From Eragrostis nindensis (lineage: Eukaryota > Streptophyta > Magnoliopsida > Poales > Poaceae), in the NCBI GenBank assembly GCA_012490785.1, contig JAAXCT010000260.1, positions 62,001 to 126,000 on the forward strand: a stretch of DNA of 64,000 nt, given 5' to 3'. This document shows, piece after piece, positions 22,890-35,054 of this stretch. The first letter of the stretch is position 1. Every line of letters starts with the position of its first letter. The notes beneath the pieces are model-generated. The model was given only the letters and a program-made list of their open reading frames with translations, ran no database searches and was not told the DNA's origin. Made by a program: the position numbers and the translations under genes.

Positions 22890-25800
22890 TTACCAATTCA
22901 CAAAAGATGGACCATTTCGGCGTGTCTTCTGGCGGAACTGCTTCTTCTTTATACACCACGCCTCAGTAAAGGTGCTCACCTAGTCCCGAGTAGCCATTAG
23001 TAGAAGTGAAACAAAATAAATCACAATAAAAACTTTAGGAATAATTTCATGTCCTTACATTGCCAATCATCTTGGCACCAAACCAGGCCGAATCGGTGCC
23101 AAATGCAGGAGGAAGCACTCTTATTCCTTCCGAAATGTATGACGGAAGAAGTTGGTGGAGTTCTTTCTCCAGCCTCTCTGTTATATTACATGTCTATAAG
23201 TGTCACCGAAAATAAACACAACCCAGAATGGCACAATACACTATCCATCATAATTTAATCCTAATTTATTTTATTTATATTAATTCATATCCAACAAGCA
23301 GGTCAGCATTAAACGCATAGGAAAAATACCTGGTAAGCCCGGAAAACAAGCGGATCCACCAGCTAAAACAACTGTCTTGTACCAGCTGTCATCACCGACC
23401 ACTTCCGAATTATAGCAGTGATCCATACATAGAGATAGTGCTTTATGCAAGCCCATAGCACGCCTGCAAGGTCAACATTGAACAACCACAACTGAACCGT
23501 AATGAAAGCAAGAAGCCGAGCTATATGTGAAGATAACATACATTCCTCCCATATGGGGCTGAAATAAGATTTCTGTGGTCTTGAATCTTTCTTCGGACAG
23601 AGTGAACCACCCTTCACCATCAATCTCACAAGAAGCGTGTGTGTCTTTACGTAATTCAGCTTCGTAATCAGCCGCTACGTAACAAAGTTTCTTCACATGA
23701 GAGAAAGAGAAGTAGAGTCATATAACATAGATCAGTTGCGCTCTAAGTTATTTATGTTCAAACAAATGGGTAGCCTCCAGCTAATAGGATTCAAACAGAA
23801 GTAGCTGATCCGTAGACATTAGGTGAGATTGCTGGTAAACTATTGTAGCACATACGAACTTTACCTCCTTGATTGCTCGAACAGTGTACAGTGACTCACA
23901 AGATATATTTCTCCGCTGCATTAGCTCCTTAAGAAACCCAGTAAGTTTAAGGGCACCTTGCCCCACAGTTTCAACACCTATCTCATACATTACCCTACCT
24001 TGAAAAACTGTCACATATAAAATCAAAATGATGAAATGTAAATGAAGTCACAATGAGCAATTTGAAACATGTAAATGACACAACAAATGTTTCCTATTCT
24101 CATAAGAAAATACATTGAATACCAGAAAACATTTAGTTCAGTCACCAGTTCTGAATAAAAGTGGAGTATGAATTACTTACCGGGAACAATAGAGGTGACA
24201 TTGAATCCAATGTGGACAACAATACCCGAGGTTCGTTTAGAAGCATACAAAGCAAGAACTGCCTGGAAAGCAAACGCCAATGAGCTCATTGGTCACAAAA
24301 GTTTCCTCAAGGATAGTCATTAGTATGTCGCATTTTTTTTTTGGCGAGGTAGTATGTCGCATTAATGATGTACATGGCACGATATGTGACATTATGACAA
24401 TATTTGACACTTGATTATCAGGAAAAGATGACGTAAACACCACATATGATTATTATCATGAGAACGTAATTCTGAATTTGCCTCAGTCTGGCACTGTGGC
24501 AGCCCCAGCTTGACTAAAACCTCGTGAATTATATCTGGTGCAAATACATGAACCAGCTAATTTGCGGAAAGCTAAAATTCAAGGGACAAAAATGTTTCAG
24601 GATAGAAGAGATGATTGAGAACAACAGAAATCATGAGGTGAGAAATCGTATCCAGTTGGTTTAACAATCAAAGGGAAGGTAAGAATGCATACTTGATCAA
24701 CAGCACAAACAGCAGGAACATTCATATCGAACAAGACAGAGTACAATGTCTCCTCATATTGCTTCCTTGAAGCCCTAGCAGACTCAGTATCTGTGAAAAA
24801 TAGAATTAGACTAACGGGTACCTGAATTTATAGACTGCTGTAAAAAATATCAATTCCAACATAAGAATTTTTTTTTTTAGAAAGTTGATGGCCAAGCAAC
24901 ACTGAATATTATATCTTGAGTGCCATACAATAAATTGATGAAGGCAAGTACTATGGTCAAAAGGTAGAAATATAAACTAAAAAGTTGGGTCAGGTGAGAA
25001 GGAAAACCATCAGAGTGGCAGAGTGGAAGGACAACGATAATTGGTTGATTAGCAGGCTTTACTTGCATCCTGTAAAAGCAAAGAATATCATGAATAATAT
25101 AGTTACTACGTCTAAAGCAAGAATTGATGAACTTGTAGCTCTTGGTGACTTCAGGAAAAACTGATGGCGGTGAAGAAATGAAATAAATTATAATTTTCAA
25201 TTCATTTTGTTAGTTTCTTCTGAGTAACAGATTACATGTGAATAAATGAGTATCAGAGCCGATGAGGATTTTGAGTACTGGGACAACAGGTATCATCTCA
25301 TGGAGTTTGGGTGCCTAAGATAAAAAATATATAGATAGATGAATAACAATGCAATTCATGTGACATACACTATATGGAATAGCTTCTTTTTTTTTTTTGG
25401 ACTATATATTTATATTCTAATTATCTGTTACTTGAAAGTGTTTAGAAGCCTGACTTAATTCAAGACTTCCTGCGCTACCACAAAAAAACATGGTTGCTCA
25501 GCATAACATTTCACAGAATTATGGACGATTTACTTACTATCATCTGCTAGAAGGTCGGAACATGAACGATCAACAACTATGCAGGATGCAATACATATGA
25601 GATGGCACCGTTAATTTGACAATAGTTAAGCCAAATTTCCATAGGCATGACAAAAAAAAAAGTTACCTAGTATCGATTTGCATCATCAGTACAATGCCTT
25701 TAAAGATAGCCAAAGGACATGTTGTAGCTAGGGCCAAACTGTTTAATCGGTACGCAAAAAGAAACATACTACTGTGAAATACTAAATTACAACCTGGTAT

Positions 25801-27021
25801 AGATTGTCTGGAAGAAGTGACGCAGTCTTGCATACATAGGTGATTCAATGTTACCGAATTCCTGCATGATAATCCCACCAGGCATAGAAATGAATAACAT
25901 CTATCTGCCAATTTGATTAATATAAATGATGCTATTTGTTGTTTAACATAACATTGGTCATCACAATGTTGATTGGCATCACATGCCTTTAGCGTGTGAC
26001 CGTGACCACTGATCACCACAGCTTACCAAGAATGTAGCACAGCGTCCAGAAGGAGCAGCGTACTTGCTCCAGCCATACTTGCAATACCCTGATCCACCTT
26101 CAATACAGAAACAACAGAGAACATACTAAGAACTGAGATTAAAAGGACGAATAAGTGAAGAAGCGTTCCCCATTTCATTGCACATGTAAATAGTTAAAAC
26201 TTCCACATATTATTATGACAATCTTATGAATAAATGGCTACCTCCTTATTAGCCTGTTCTTTTGTGATAAGCTAACACAGTGAGTTTGCAATAGAAGATG
26301 TACAAATAGTGACACCGTTCAATTTGCTATGGAAATATACAAAATAGTCGATTCAGGCAACCAACTCATCCTCCAATGTTTATAATTTCTCTAAAGAGCC
26401 TTCTCTAATGATTGTTTTGACTAAGCATGCACTGGCCACCTAAAGGATGAAAAGTTTGTGGAGCTGTATTATGAGGGATGCTGGCTTACCATCCACTATG
26501 ACAGAACCCGGAACCACTTCTTGGAGACCATAAATCTGCTTGAACGACAGCTGCGGCGTGCTATCATAATACAACCTACAAATGGCACAGCACTGTAAGG
26601 TACAATACCAGCCGGAGAGCATATTTAACAATGTTGAAGGGAGAATTAGGCAAGTGCCAAACAGGAGAGGCACGCACCAGGGGTGCGAGGCGGGGCCGGC
26701 GGCGAGGTGCGTCTCGGCGAAGACGACGAGGTCCCAGGGCTCGGGGCCGAGGCGCAGGAAGAAGGCCCAGAGTCCGTTGTCGGAGGCGAGGACGCGCCAG
26801 GCGCGGCAGACGGTGCAGGACCGCGCGGCCTCGAAGGGTCCCAGCAGGCGCAGGATCTGGGAGAGCACGTCGGTCGGGAGGGCGTCGAGCGCGCCCAGCG
26901 ACAGCGAACCGTGGTACTCGATCGGCGGCGCGTGGCGGCCCCGCGGGGAGCCAGCAGGGTCGGGCGCTGCCGCCGCGCGAGCGAGCACGGAGCCCCACAC
27001 CCTGCGGAGCAGCGTCACCAT
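22890..27021 (-). CDS. ARP8: Actin-related protein 8 (F-box plus actin fold), 481 aa
   Basis: Twelve exons join in one frame (482 codons): 27021-26678, 26575-26490, 26097-26027, 25861-25794, 25069-25008, 24790-24693, 24262-24181, 24007-23865, 23690-23542, 23463-23330, 23177-23059 and 22979-22890. An F-box spans about residues 44-90 (LDALPTDVLSQILRLL to DNGLWAFFL). The actin-like body follows, with GGSGYCKYGWSKYAAPSG as the first phosphate-loop-like segment, QPIIVVLPLCHSD, FNVTSIVPVFQGRVMYEIG, AGGSACFPGLPERLEKEL and GTDSAWFGAKM. Plant ARP8 is known as a nucleolar F-box protein, so an SCF link is plausible. The start is the Met of MVTLLRRVWG; an upstream in-frame ATG at 27099 is less likely. 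The C-terminus ends RRNGPSFVNW. A micro-insertion sits in intron 7. Confidence 0.95.
24321..24363 (-). mobile_element. Micro-retroinsertion (15 nt) with 14-bp TSD
   Basis: TAGTATGTCGCATT is found at 24321-24334 and 24350-24363. The insert on the minus strand is CCTCGCC followed by eight As. It lies in ARP8 intron 6-7 territory, upstream of exon 7. Confidence 0.8.
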
Positions 27022-27149
27022 GATGATGCGATGAGATTTGGGGTGGACTGGGTCAGTTTGTTGGGTGGTTTCGCTCGCCGGCCACGCGGTCGCGGACACT
27101 GGCCCGGGGGGTCGGTGGCGCTACATGTGCGGACGCGGACGGAGCCGAT

Positions 27150-27200
27150 CGGCGCGGCCGAGGAGGAGGAGGAGGACGACGACGACGACGACGCGGAAGC
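27150..27200. repeat. GAG/GAC trinucleotide tract
   Basis: GAGGAGGAGGAG runs into GACGACGACGAC near 27162-27193, upstream of ARP8, in a GC-rich promoter or 5' UTR. Confidence 0.7.
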
Positions 27201-27399
27201 AACCAGAAGGTTTGGAACGGCCGGCGGTGGACCGGGAAGACGAGGTGAAGGCGCTCGCGCTTGGGGATATTCGTCTCGCGCGCAACGCGCTCGTGTGGCC
27301 CGCGCGGCTCCTGGCGTGGGCACGTGGCCCCGGTGCCGTTGCTCTCGGCGTCGCGACCGGTACGCCCGGCTCCGGTCACTGACACAATGGGGCCAACGT

Positions 27400-28500
27400 G
27401 GCAGTGTCCGTGAGCGAGTCGAGCTCAGCAGGATTCCGCGATCCAAAATACGATAACAGCCTCAATAAATTTGAAAGGTAATGACGCAGATCGAGTGAAG
27501 ATGAAGTTTTAGGGTTCTCTGTGTTTCTTGCTTAAGTGGGTATTCGGGTGTGAGGGGCCTAATGATCGGGCAATTATTCACCGCATGGCCGACCTAACCG
27601 ACATTTTGAGCTTCTGCCTCACTCCGTCCTCGCTAATGTCATTGGTGTCTCCGTTTGTCTCTTGTACTAGCGGGCCACTGTATGCGCAGTGACAGCATAG
27701 ACCTTCGAAAGAAATGATGTGTATTGTATGTATAACTGATTAGATAAAACGTGACTTAACAAACTTTTATTTTCAGAAACGCCCCCTTCCGTCTTAACCA
27801 CTGGTTCGTGAAAAGGCATGTGTGTCTCGTCATAATGTGATCTGCATATTAGAAGTTTACAACTTCGTGGATGAGTATGAGATAAGCATGATGTATGTGT
27901 TGTGCGATCATTAGATTGCTATGTATATATGCGTAATGGTAGGTAAAATCGTCAATAAGAACGTTTTGGTTGAGGACAACACATTACGATGGGACAGGGC
28001 TTCCTGTTTTCAACCAGGTTCTTCCTGTTTTCATGTTGGAATGCTCTAATATCATCTTATGATGGGACAGGGCTGTGGCCTCTGTTTCTTACTGTGCAAA
28101 CCACATCAACAAGAGCCCATAAACTGATAAACAGTTCATCGTCAATTGATCATCCATATCATGCTCTCATTACACAGCTTCACATATCGAAAGTTTGCTT
28201 ACACCATTTATAGTTTGATTTGATGCCTCAACCTACCCAGATACAAGGGCAAAAACACATATATATACGCATCACAGAACACACTGAGCAGCATCCTAAA
28301 AGTCACCCAAGAAACTCGTGGATCGCCTGTATAATTTCTGCACCATACTATAACGAACGGAATACCGGTGGACAGGCCAACCAACCCGACCGATAGAGAT
28401 GAGCGCAGCGCCCAACCACCACACCCGGGATCAGGTCCCGATCAGCGTGATAACTGAGGATCGAGCGGCGGGAAGGCAGGCCAACTGCAAACCGAATCGG
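27400..28500. other. Region between ARP8 promoter and HIPP-like 3' end
   Basis: No gene is recognised. GATGGGACAGGGCT occurs twice, at about 27990 and 28060. The segment nearest 28500 is the 3' UTR of the HIPP-like gene. Confidence 0.4.
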
Positions 28501-28511
28501 TGTCGATCTCA

Positions 28512-29218
28512 TCAGCAGATGACGCAGGAGTTGGGGTCCTCCTCGGCGCTGTGGACGACGTACTGCGGCGGGTACGGGTGGTGGTTGTAGGGGTGTTGCT
28601 GCTGCGGGTACCATGCCTGCGGCGGCGGCGGGTACCACACGAGCTTGGGGGCCTCCTTCTTGTCGCCTTCCTTATTCTTATCGCCCTCCTTCTTGTCGCC
28701 GCCGTCCTTCTTGTCGCCGTCCTTCTTGTCGTCCTTCTTCTCCGGCCACGGGCCGATGGAGACGATCTGCGCCGACGGCCACTGCTTGCGCAGCTTGGTC
28801 ACGACGTCGACGGGGTCCACGATGCCGATCACCGTCATCTTGCCGTCCTTGAGGTCCACGGCGAGCGAGTCGATACCTGAGGTCAGGATTCGTCGTAATT
28901 AGGACATGGATCGTAGACCAGTACAGTAAGTTTCTTTCGATGATGACTTGGACGGAGAACAGAGCGAGTATATACGAGAAAAGAAGTGAAAGAGCAGAGC
29001 AAGTAGAGCGGTACCAGGGAGACCGGAGACGGCTTTGAGCGCCCTCTGCTTGTCCTTGTAGTCGTGCAGGTCCAGCTTCAGCACGGCTTTCTGCATTCGG
29101 AGAAACAACAACGAAGCCGTTAAGCGACAGGCCGCGAGAGGTGGAAAAATCAACAGATGCGAATCGAATTGGATGGAATTCACAAGAGATTGATTGATTT
29201 GATTACCCTTGCCGCCAT
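28512..29218 (-). CDS. HMA-domain isoprenylated-type protein lacking the metal-binding cysteines, 150 aa
   Basis: Three exons, 29218-29207 (only 12 nt, MAAR), 29090-29015 and 28876-28512, give 151 codons. Residues 5-62 form a heavy-metal-associated fold (KAVLKLDLHDYKDKQRALKA, then GIDSLAVDLKDGKMTVIGIV). The usual MxCxxC loop is LDLHDYKDK here, so copper- or zinc-type binding through cysteines is not expected. A Lys/Asp/Gly repeat linker (KKDGDKKDGGDKKEGDKNKE) follows, then a Pro/Tyr/His/Gln-rich region. The end is CVIC, a CaaX-type prenylation box. Such HIPP/HPP proteins are membrane-associated via farnesyl and take part in stress and pathogen responses. The partner is unknown. A TATA box lies at 29428-29422. 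Confidence 0.88.
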
Positions 29219-29421
29219 AGCCAAACCAACAGTAGGTCCTCCTTTCTCCTCGCGACGAACCAGCAACCGCGCTAATTAGCTCCGGCCTGTGTGAAGTGAG
29301 CAAGAGCAATGCGACAAGCTGGCTAGTGGACTGAGATCGGGTCTGTCTGAGCGGTGAACTCGATGCCAACGAACAAAGCTTAGTTTAATGAAGACGGCAA
29401 GGGAGAGGGAAGGCCGGGGGA

Positions 29422-29428
29422 ATTTATA
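29422..29428 (-). promoter_or_regulatory. TATA box of HIPP-like gene
   Basis: On the minus strand GCTATAAATTCC lies about 205 bp before the ATG at 29218. Confidence 0.7.
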
Positions 29429-29449
29429 GCCGGGTGGAGTGTAGGGACG

Positions 29450-32400
29450 GCCGGGCCTGGTGCTGGCAATCAACGTCGCGGTCTGACGACTTGGCGGGCC
29501 GCCACGACTGACGAACGAAACGGCTCGGGCTTCCTTCCTTGTGCCGTCGCGCGCGAGGCCAAGGAAGCCGCGACGAAGGCAGCTCAACTCGGTGGTGGCG
29601 AGATCGAGACGGATTCCGCGAGCGAGGACGCGCTAACGAAACTATCCCAAATGGCGGCCGATCCGGTATTAACGGTGCCCAGCGATCGCGCTAGCTTTTC
29701 CGGCGCTGCTTGCCTTGGACTCGTCCGCGCGTCCGGTGGGGTGGGTGGTGGGTGGGTGGGGGAGCCGGGCCGTGCCGTGAGGAACGCGCCAGGTGAGTGA
29801 CGACTGATGAGAATGAGAACGCGCGGTCAGCAAGCCACGAACGGGCCAATAGTGGCGTCGACTCGAGCCCGCGACGACGACCTGCCAAGTCATCGTCCTC
29901 TTCCGTGCCGCGATGGATCTGCGCTGCAGCATCTTGACTGACTTAGATCGTGTGTGAGCTCGGACTAATAGTGCGTGCGTGGCGGCACTGCCGCCAGCAG
30001 GTAGTACTAGCTGTGTTAGCGAGAGTGAACCGGGCCTGCCTAACTATTACGACACTGCGCGATAGTAACTGGTTATACAGTCCGAGGCTCTTAAGCTCGC
30101 GTGCTCAACGGCACAACCGCTGAAAGATGGAAGAAGGTGACTTGTCTGGTCCGAGCGCAGCGCGTTCTATGAATTCTTGCCGAGAAAGGGATATGGTTCT
30201 CGTCCAGAACTACTAGGCTGACGGGCTCGCGTCCGAGCATTGACTTGTCTTGAGATTCCACGAAGCTCGATCCCAGCTTAATACTACTATTCCCCACTGA
30301 GTTTGCGGCGATCAAATCCAGGTACCGCGTGGATTTGTTCAGGAACGGTTTGTTCGCTTTTGTCCAGCCTAGCTCCATCGGCGCACACGCTAAGCCGATC
30401 GAACCGGATTTGGCAAATGAACTAACGAAGTCTTGAACATGTGATATATAGTCGTAGTAATTGCTTAGTCCATGCTCCTGTGCTGAAACAAGAAAGACTA
30501 ATCTTGCGAGTCTCGTTCTTCCAGAATATCTGCCGTTCCGGCCGTCAAGCGGTTTACTACCGGAGTGAGTGACGGCGCTTGCGCCGAAACATTAACCTGT
30601 TGTCCTAATTAAGCTTCTTCCAGGAACCCTCTCGATCCCGTGTCATTAGTGGATCCGTACTGCCATCACTAGCATATACTACAGTGGTACAGCTGATTAA
30701 GCACCAAGCACCAGAGGACTACGTGTCATCTTGCAAGTAGCCGAGTTGACTTGGGGTCTCCTCCTGCATCGACCCGTTTCTTAACAAAACTCCGATTAAT
30801 CACGTGGCCCTGGCGGGCGGCATCATCATATCTCTCAAACCGCGTAGTTTGCGTTTTCGCTGACCTCACCTCTGGCCTCATATCATAGTGCGTTCGTTCG
30901 TCAGGACAAACTTTAAATCCCGACTTTTTCACTCGTTCAATGAACCAGATTTTGTCTACCCCGGATCAGGTGCTTGAAAACGGACATTCGTGGTGGAAGG
31001 CATGCGGTCACAAATGTTGCTGCCTTTTGGAAAGGCAGCAGCACCACCTTGAAAAGGGCACACGGCCGGGAAGAAGGCGGCAAACTTGGCCAAGTACGTT
31101 TTGGCCAGGTAAAACATCACCCAGGAATCGGAAAATTCTCGCCGCGTGGGTTGTTCAGGATCGATTTTTCCCCCGAGACGATCGTTTCGTCCTCGGAACG
31201 TGCAAGTGCACTACGTACTGCCTCAACCGAATCCCGGCAAATTCAGTACCTTGGAGACCAAGCAGGATCACCGGCCGTCGTCAAAAAGTGAAGCCTCCAC
31301 TAGGGCAGCAACGGCGCATTCTGGGCCGCGACCAATTCAGCCTATGTACTGGAACGCTTCAAACATTTTCCATTCTTCAATGGAGTCACTTTCTAGAATA
31401 ATCTGGCTGGTTACTTTAATTTCTAGATTCTGGCTTTCTGAGAGTGGTCAAACGATGACACAATACGGTCCATAGCAGACAAGTAGCCAAGCAAACAAAG
31501 CTGGAGTCCAACAGCACTATTAAAAGTCAATTATGAGATGGCGACCTCTTCTACTGGTCTGATTTGCATCATGGAGGATAAGTTCTGCAGTTTTTTTTTT
31601 TTGTTAATAATCCATCCACTGCAATGCGTTAACAGTGACAGTCCAGTGGGCGAACAACAGCCGTGCCGTGGATTATAATTAGCAGCCGTTCCCCAGCCGC
31701 GACCAAAAGCTAGCCGGTTGGTTATTTTTACTGAAAGCTACCTGCTGCGTTGCAGTAGTGAGAGACAATGACACGCAATTAACAATGGATTCGGTCTTAA
31801 TCCATGTTAGGACACGAGATCGGATCGAGCATGCCTTTAATTTTTTAAACAGAGTGCAATGTGCAACTTGACGGTGAGAGGAATCACCGGCGCAACAGTT
31901 CTCCGACTCTGAAGAAAGAACGGACAGAAATCTGTGTAGAGCTAGATCAAGAACTACGTAGAAGCAATCGTTTCGCAGTAGTAATGTTGAGCACTACATA
32001 AAAGTCGTAGCCGCCCTGTTCGCATCGCTCTCGCCTGACGCTGAAGGCTTGAAAGGATCACAGCAGGGGCGCGTCGTTTTTACTGAAAAACTTTCGGCGA
32101 TAACGTCTTGTCTGCAGTGCTGTCTACACACTCGTACCCCGCACGTTAACTATAACTGGATAGAAATCTCGAGTTATGGATGAGTTGGGAGGCGGCTAAA
32201 AAGCACCCAAACTTTACGTCATGCGCAAGTGGTTCCTTATTAGAATTTAACCACGAGTCTGCCGCACGGAAAATGCACTTGGCGTTATACAAAAAGGCCG
32301 AGAAACCACGGCAGCTATCACCGTTGGGTATTTGTTTTTCTAACTGAAATAGAGACAGGCTGGGTCACTGGTGTTAGATACTCCGCTTCAATGCCGCCCA

Positions 32401-32690
32401 AACAATGAGACTAATCACTCCGCGTGGCCTCTTCTCCAACACTGAAGAACAAGCGTACATGTACGTAACGACAGAGGATGACGTACGTACATTCGGGGGC
32501 AGATACATTATACATGATCGGTTATTCTCCTGTGTGAAGAGTCGTCGCCGCCTCATTCACAAAAAATTAGATCACTCTCACCTGACGCTGAAAGCTTGAA
32601 ATCATAGGTACCTTTTTCAATGGAGGATTTCCAGGAGAAGGCGTCTTCTCTAGTGGTAACATCATCTGACGTCGTCTGAAAATCAAAGAA
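29450..32690. other. Intergenic stretch, no gene recognised
   Basis: An open frame of 153 codons at 30940-31401 and a 95-codon minus frame at 30378-30091 show no domain and poor codon regularity. A 50-60-bp word ending CCTGACGCTGAAGGCTTGAAA near 32040 recurs near 32580. A T-run at 31590-31603 has no flanking duplication. Confidence 0.4.
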
Positions 32691-32780
32691 ACAGTTGTGC
32701 CGAAATGGACCGGCCTACATATAGGTTCAAGCCCAATGATCTCTGGCCCATTTAAGATCCAACCACATCCTCCGTGGCCC

Positions 32781-33065
32781 ATGGCGCTTCCGTCCTCCGC
32801 CTCCGCCTCGGCGCTGACTCCGCCGGCGAGCGGTGGCCGCCGCTGGAGTCCAGCCCCGACGTCTTCAACCAGGTCCGCCACCTGCACCTCCCTCTGTACG
32901 CTGAACGCCTCGCCTTGACGCGCTTCGCTGGCAGTTCATGTGGTCGCTGGGCGTCCTGGAGGACGAGGCGGAGTTCCACGACGTGTACGGGCTGGACCCG
33001 GAGGCACTGGATATGGTGCCCCAGCCTGTGCTCGCCATCATTCTCTGCTTCCCCGATCCACGGTG
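32781..33065 (+). pseudogene. Truncated UCH-type deubiquitinase (UCHL3-like) fragment
   Basis: The frame from about 32828 reads ERWPPLESSPDVFNQ, then a 62-nt intron (32873-32934, GT...GGCAG), then FMWSLGVLEDEAEFHDVYGL, DPEALDMVPQPVLAI. This is the N-terminal start of the C12 peptidase family. The ATG at 32781 (MALPSSASA) is out of frame with this homology, so a frameshift separates them. Homology ends at about 33060. The catalytic Cys, His and Asp regions are absent, so no hydrolase can be made. The retained intron shows it arose from genomic DNA, not a retrocopy. It lies 0.2 kb upstream of the PPR gene. Confidence 0.75.
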
Positions 33066-33245
33066 GGCTGAAACCGGGACGGGAAAATCATCCACCCCTG
33101 GTGCGTCACATGATCTTGATGCTCCAGGATCTTAATCCATGTCACGTTAAGGAACTGCAAGCATTATACGCTTTCTGAACGCGTAGACGTATTCCTGATC
33201 TCTGCCTTCGTAGTCGATTTCGCATTTCCACCTGAAACTCTTCCG

Positions 33246-35054
33246 ATGCCGTCCCCATCGCCGGGCCTCCAGCACCGCCGCTCGCCGCCGGCGATCACTC
33301 TGCTCTCGCGCCTCCGCGTCGCTGCAGGCGCCAACTCCCCGAAGTGCCTCCTCTTCCAGACCTTGGCGTTGGTTCTCACCTCCGGCCTCTCCTCCTCCCA
33401 CCCCGCCGTTTCCTCCCGCCTCCTCAACTCCCTCCTCCCGCACGTCGACCGCTGCCACCTCCCCGCCATCCTCCACCTCCTCCCGCGCGACCACCTCACG
33501 CTTTTACTCCTCTCCGCGAAACACCACGTCCACTCCCTCCCAGCCGCCTGTGCGCTCCACGCCCTCGCCGTCTCCTCCGGTCACCTCCCTTCCGACCTCC
33601 GCCTCGCCAACTCCCTCCTCTCACTCTATCTCTCCCTAGGGTCCCCCTCCTCTGCCCGCCGCTTCCTCGCTGACATCCCCCGCCCTGACACTGTCACCTG
33701 GAACACACTCCTCCGCGCATGCCTCCGCATGGGCCTCCTCCCCGCCGCTCGCCGCCTGTTCGACGAAATGCCGGAGCGAGACGTCGTCACGTATAATTCC
33801 ATGCTGTCCGGGTACGCGGCCGAGGGCGACATGGTCAGCGCCAGGGAACTGTTCGATGAAGTGCCCGAGAGGGATGTGGTGACATGGAACTCGATGCTTG
33901 CTGGGTATACTCAGTGTGGGGACATGGAGAGCGCCAAGAAGATGTTTGATGAGATGCCGGTGAGGGATGTTGTGTCATGGAACTCAATGCTGGATGGGTA
34001 TGCCCAGGCCGGGGACACTAAAATGGCAAGAATGGTTTTTGATGGTATGCCAAGGAGGAGTGTCGTGTCATGGAATGTCATTCTTGCGTTGTATGCAAAG
34101 GTGAAGGATTGGCGAGAGTGTCTGAGGACGTTTGATGCGATGATGGCTGTGGGAGAAAATGTACCAAATGAGAAGACGTTTGTGAGTGTCTTGACAGCCT
34201 GCGGAAGCCTTGGTGATCTTGAAAGGGGGAAGTGGGTGCACAGCTTGGTTCGTGACAGGTGGGAGAGACTTGTGCCAGACATACTTCTGCTCACGGCGCT
34301 GTTGAATATGTATTGCAAGTGCGGGGTGATGGATACTGCTAGGGAGATCTTTGATTCGATGAGTGAGCGCAGTGTCCCATCATGGAATTCAATGATCATC
34401 GGGTATGGATTGCACGGGCACAGCGAGAAGGCTCTTGAGTTGTTCTTGGAGATGGAGAGGAGTGGACCTAAGCCAAATGAGACGACTTTCATCTGTGTAT
34501 TGAGCTCATGTGCCCATGGTGGTTTGGTGCTTGAAGGCTGGTGGTGTTTTGATAGGATGGTCGGATTCTACAATATTGAGCCTAAGGCTGAGCACTTTGG
34601 TTGTATGATGGACCTCCTTGGTCGTGCTGGGCTCCTCAAAGACTCGGAGAACCTCATTAAGAATTTGCATGGGCAGGTGTCGCCTGCATTATGGGGCACC
34701 CTAATATCAGCATCTCGAACTCAGAACAACTCCAAACTTGGTGAGTTTGTCGGGAGGAAGTTGATCGAAATGAAGCCAACAGAGGTTGGCCCGTACGTGC
34801 TTCTGTCAAACATTTATGCGGCAGAAGGAAGATGGGATGACGTCGAAAAAGTTAGAGAGATGATGAAGGAGCAGGGGGTGGAAAAAGATGTAGGGCTGAG
34901 TCATGTAGGATCAAGGGAACATGAGCCTCAAGCTGTTACTTTGTCTCAACGGAGTGGTGTGATGCTGTCAATGCTGAGTGAGATGGGTGCTCTTGTGAAG
35001 CAACCATCTGAAGAGTCCAACCATAGGGGAGGAGGGTTATTAGTTGTTCCATGA
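33246..35054 (+). CDS. PLS-class pentatricopeptide repeat protein, E subgroup, 602 aa
   Basis: A single intronless frame, as is usual for plant PPR genes. The N-terminus (MPSPSPGLQHRRSPPAITLL) is Arg/Ser-rich and likely targets a mitochondrion or plastid. From about residue 145 tandem PPR motifs run: PDTVTWNTLLRACLRMG, DVVTYNSMLSGYAAEGD, DVVTWNSMLAGYTQCGD, DVVSWNSMLDGYAQAGD, SVVSWNVILALYAKVKD and later SVPSWNSMIIGYGLHGH. The E domain follows (LWGTLISASRTQNNSKLGEF, YVLLSNIYAAEGRWDDVEKV). There is no DYW deaminase domain, so if it acts in C-to-U editing or other organelle RNA processing it would need a partner. It acts by sequence-specific RNA binding. The first in-frame ATG is chosen. The UCH fragment upstream may supply promoter sequence. 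Confidence 0.93.
   Translation: MPSPSPGLQHRRSPPAITLLSRLRVAAGANSPKCLLFQTLALVLTSGLSSSHPAVSSRLLNSLLPHVDRCHLPAILHLLPRDHLTLLLLSAKHHVHSLPAACALHALAVSSGHLPSDLRLANSLLSLYLSLGSPSSARRFLADIPRPDTVTWNTLLRACLRMGLLPAARRLFDEMPERDVVTYNSMLSGYAAEGDMVSARELFDEVPERDVVTWNSMLAGYTQCGDMESAKKMFDEMPVRDVVSWNSMLDGYAQAGDTKMARMVFDGMPRRSVVSWNVILALYAKVKDWRECLRTFDAMMAVGENVPNEKTFVSVLTACGSLGDLERGKWVHSLVRDRWERLVPDILLLTALLNMYCKCGVMDTAREIFDSMSERSVPSWNSMIIGYGLHGHSEKALELFLEMERSGPKPNETTFICVLSSCAHGGLVLEGWWCFDRMVGFYNIEPKAEHFGCMMDLLGRAGLLKDSENLIKNLHGQVSPALWGTLISASRTQNNSKLGEFVGRKLIEMKPTEVGPYVLLSNIYAAEGRWDDVEKVREMMKEQGVEKDVGLSHVGSREHEPQAVTLSQRSGVMLSMLSEMGALVKQPSEESNHRGGGLLVVP

Noticed and set aside
30940..31401. 153-codon plus-strand frame
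   Set aside because: No domain, no promoter and no splice context, and a composition unlike the genes around it. Treated as chance.
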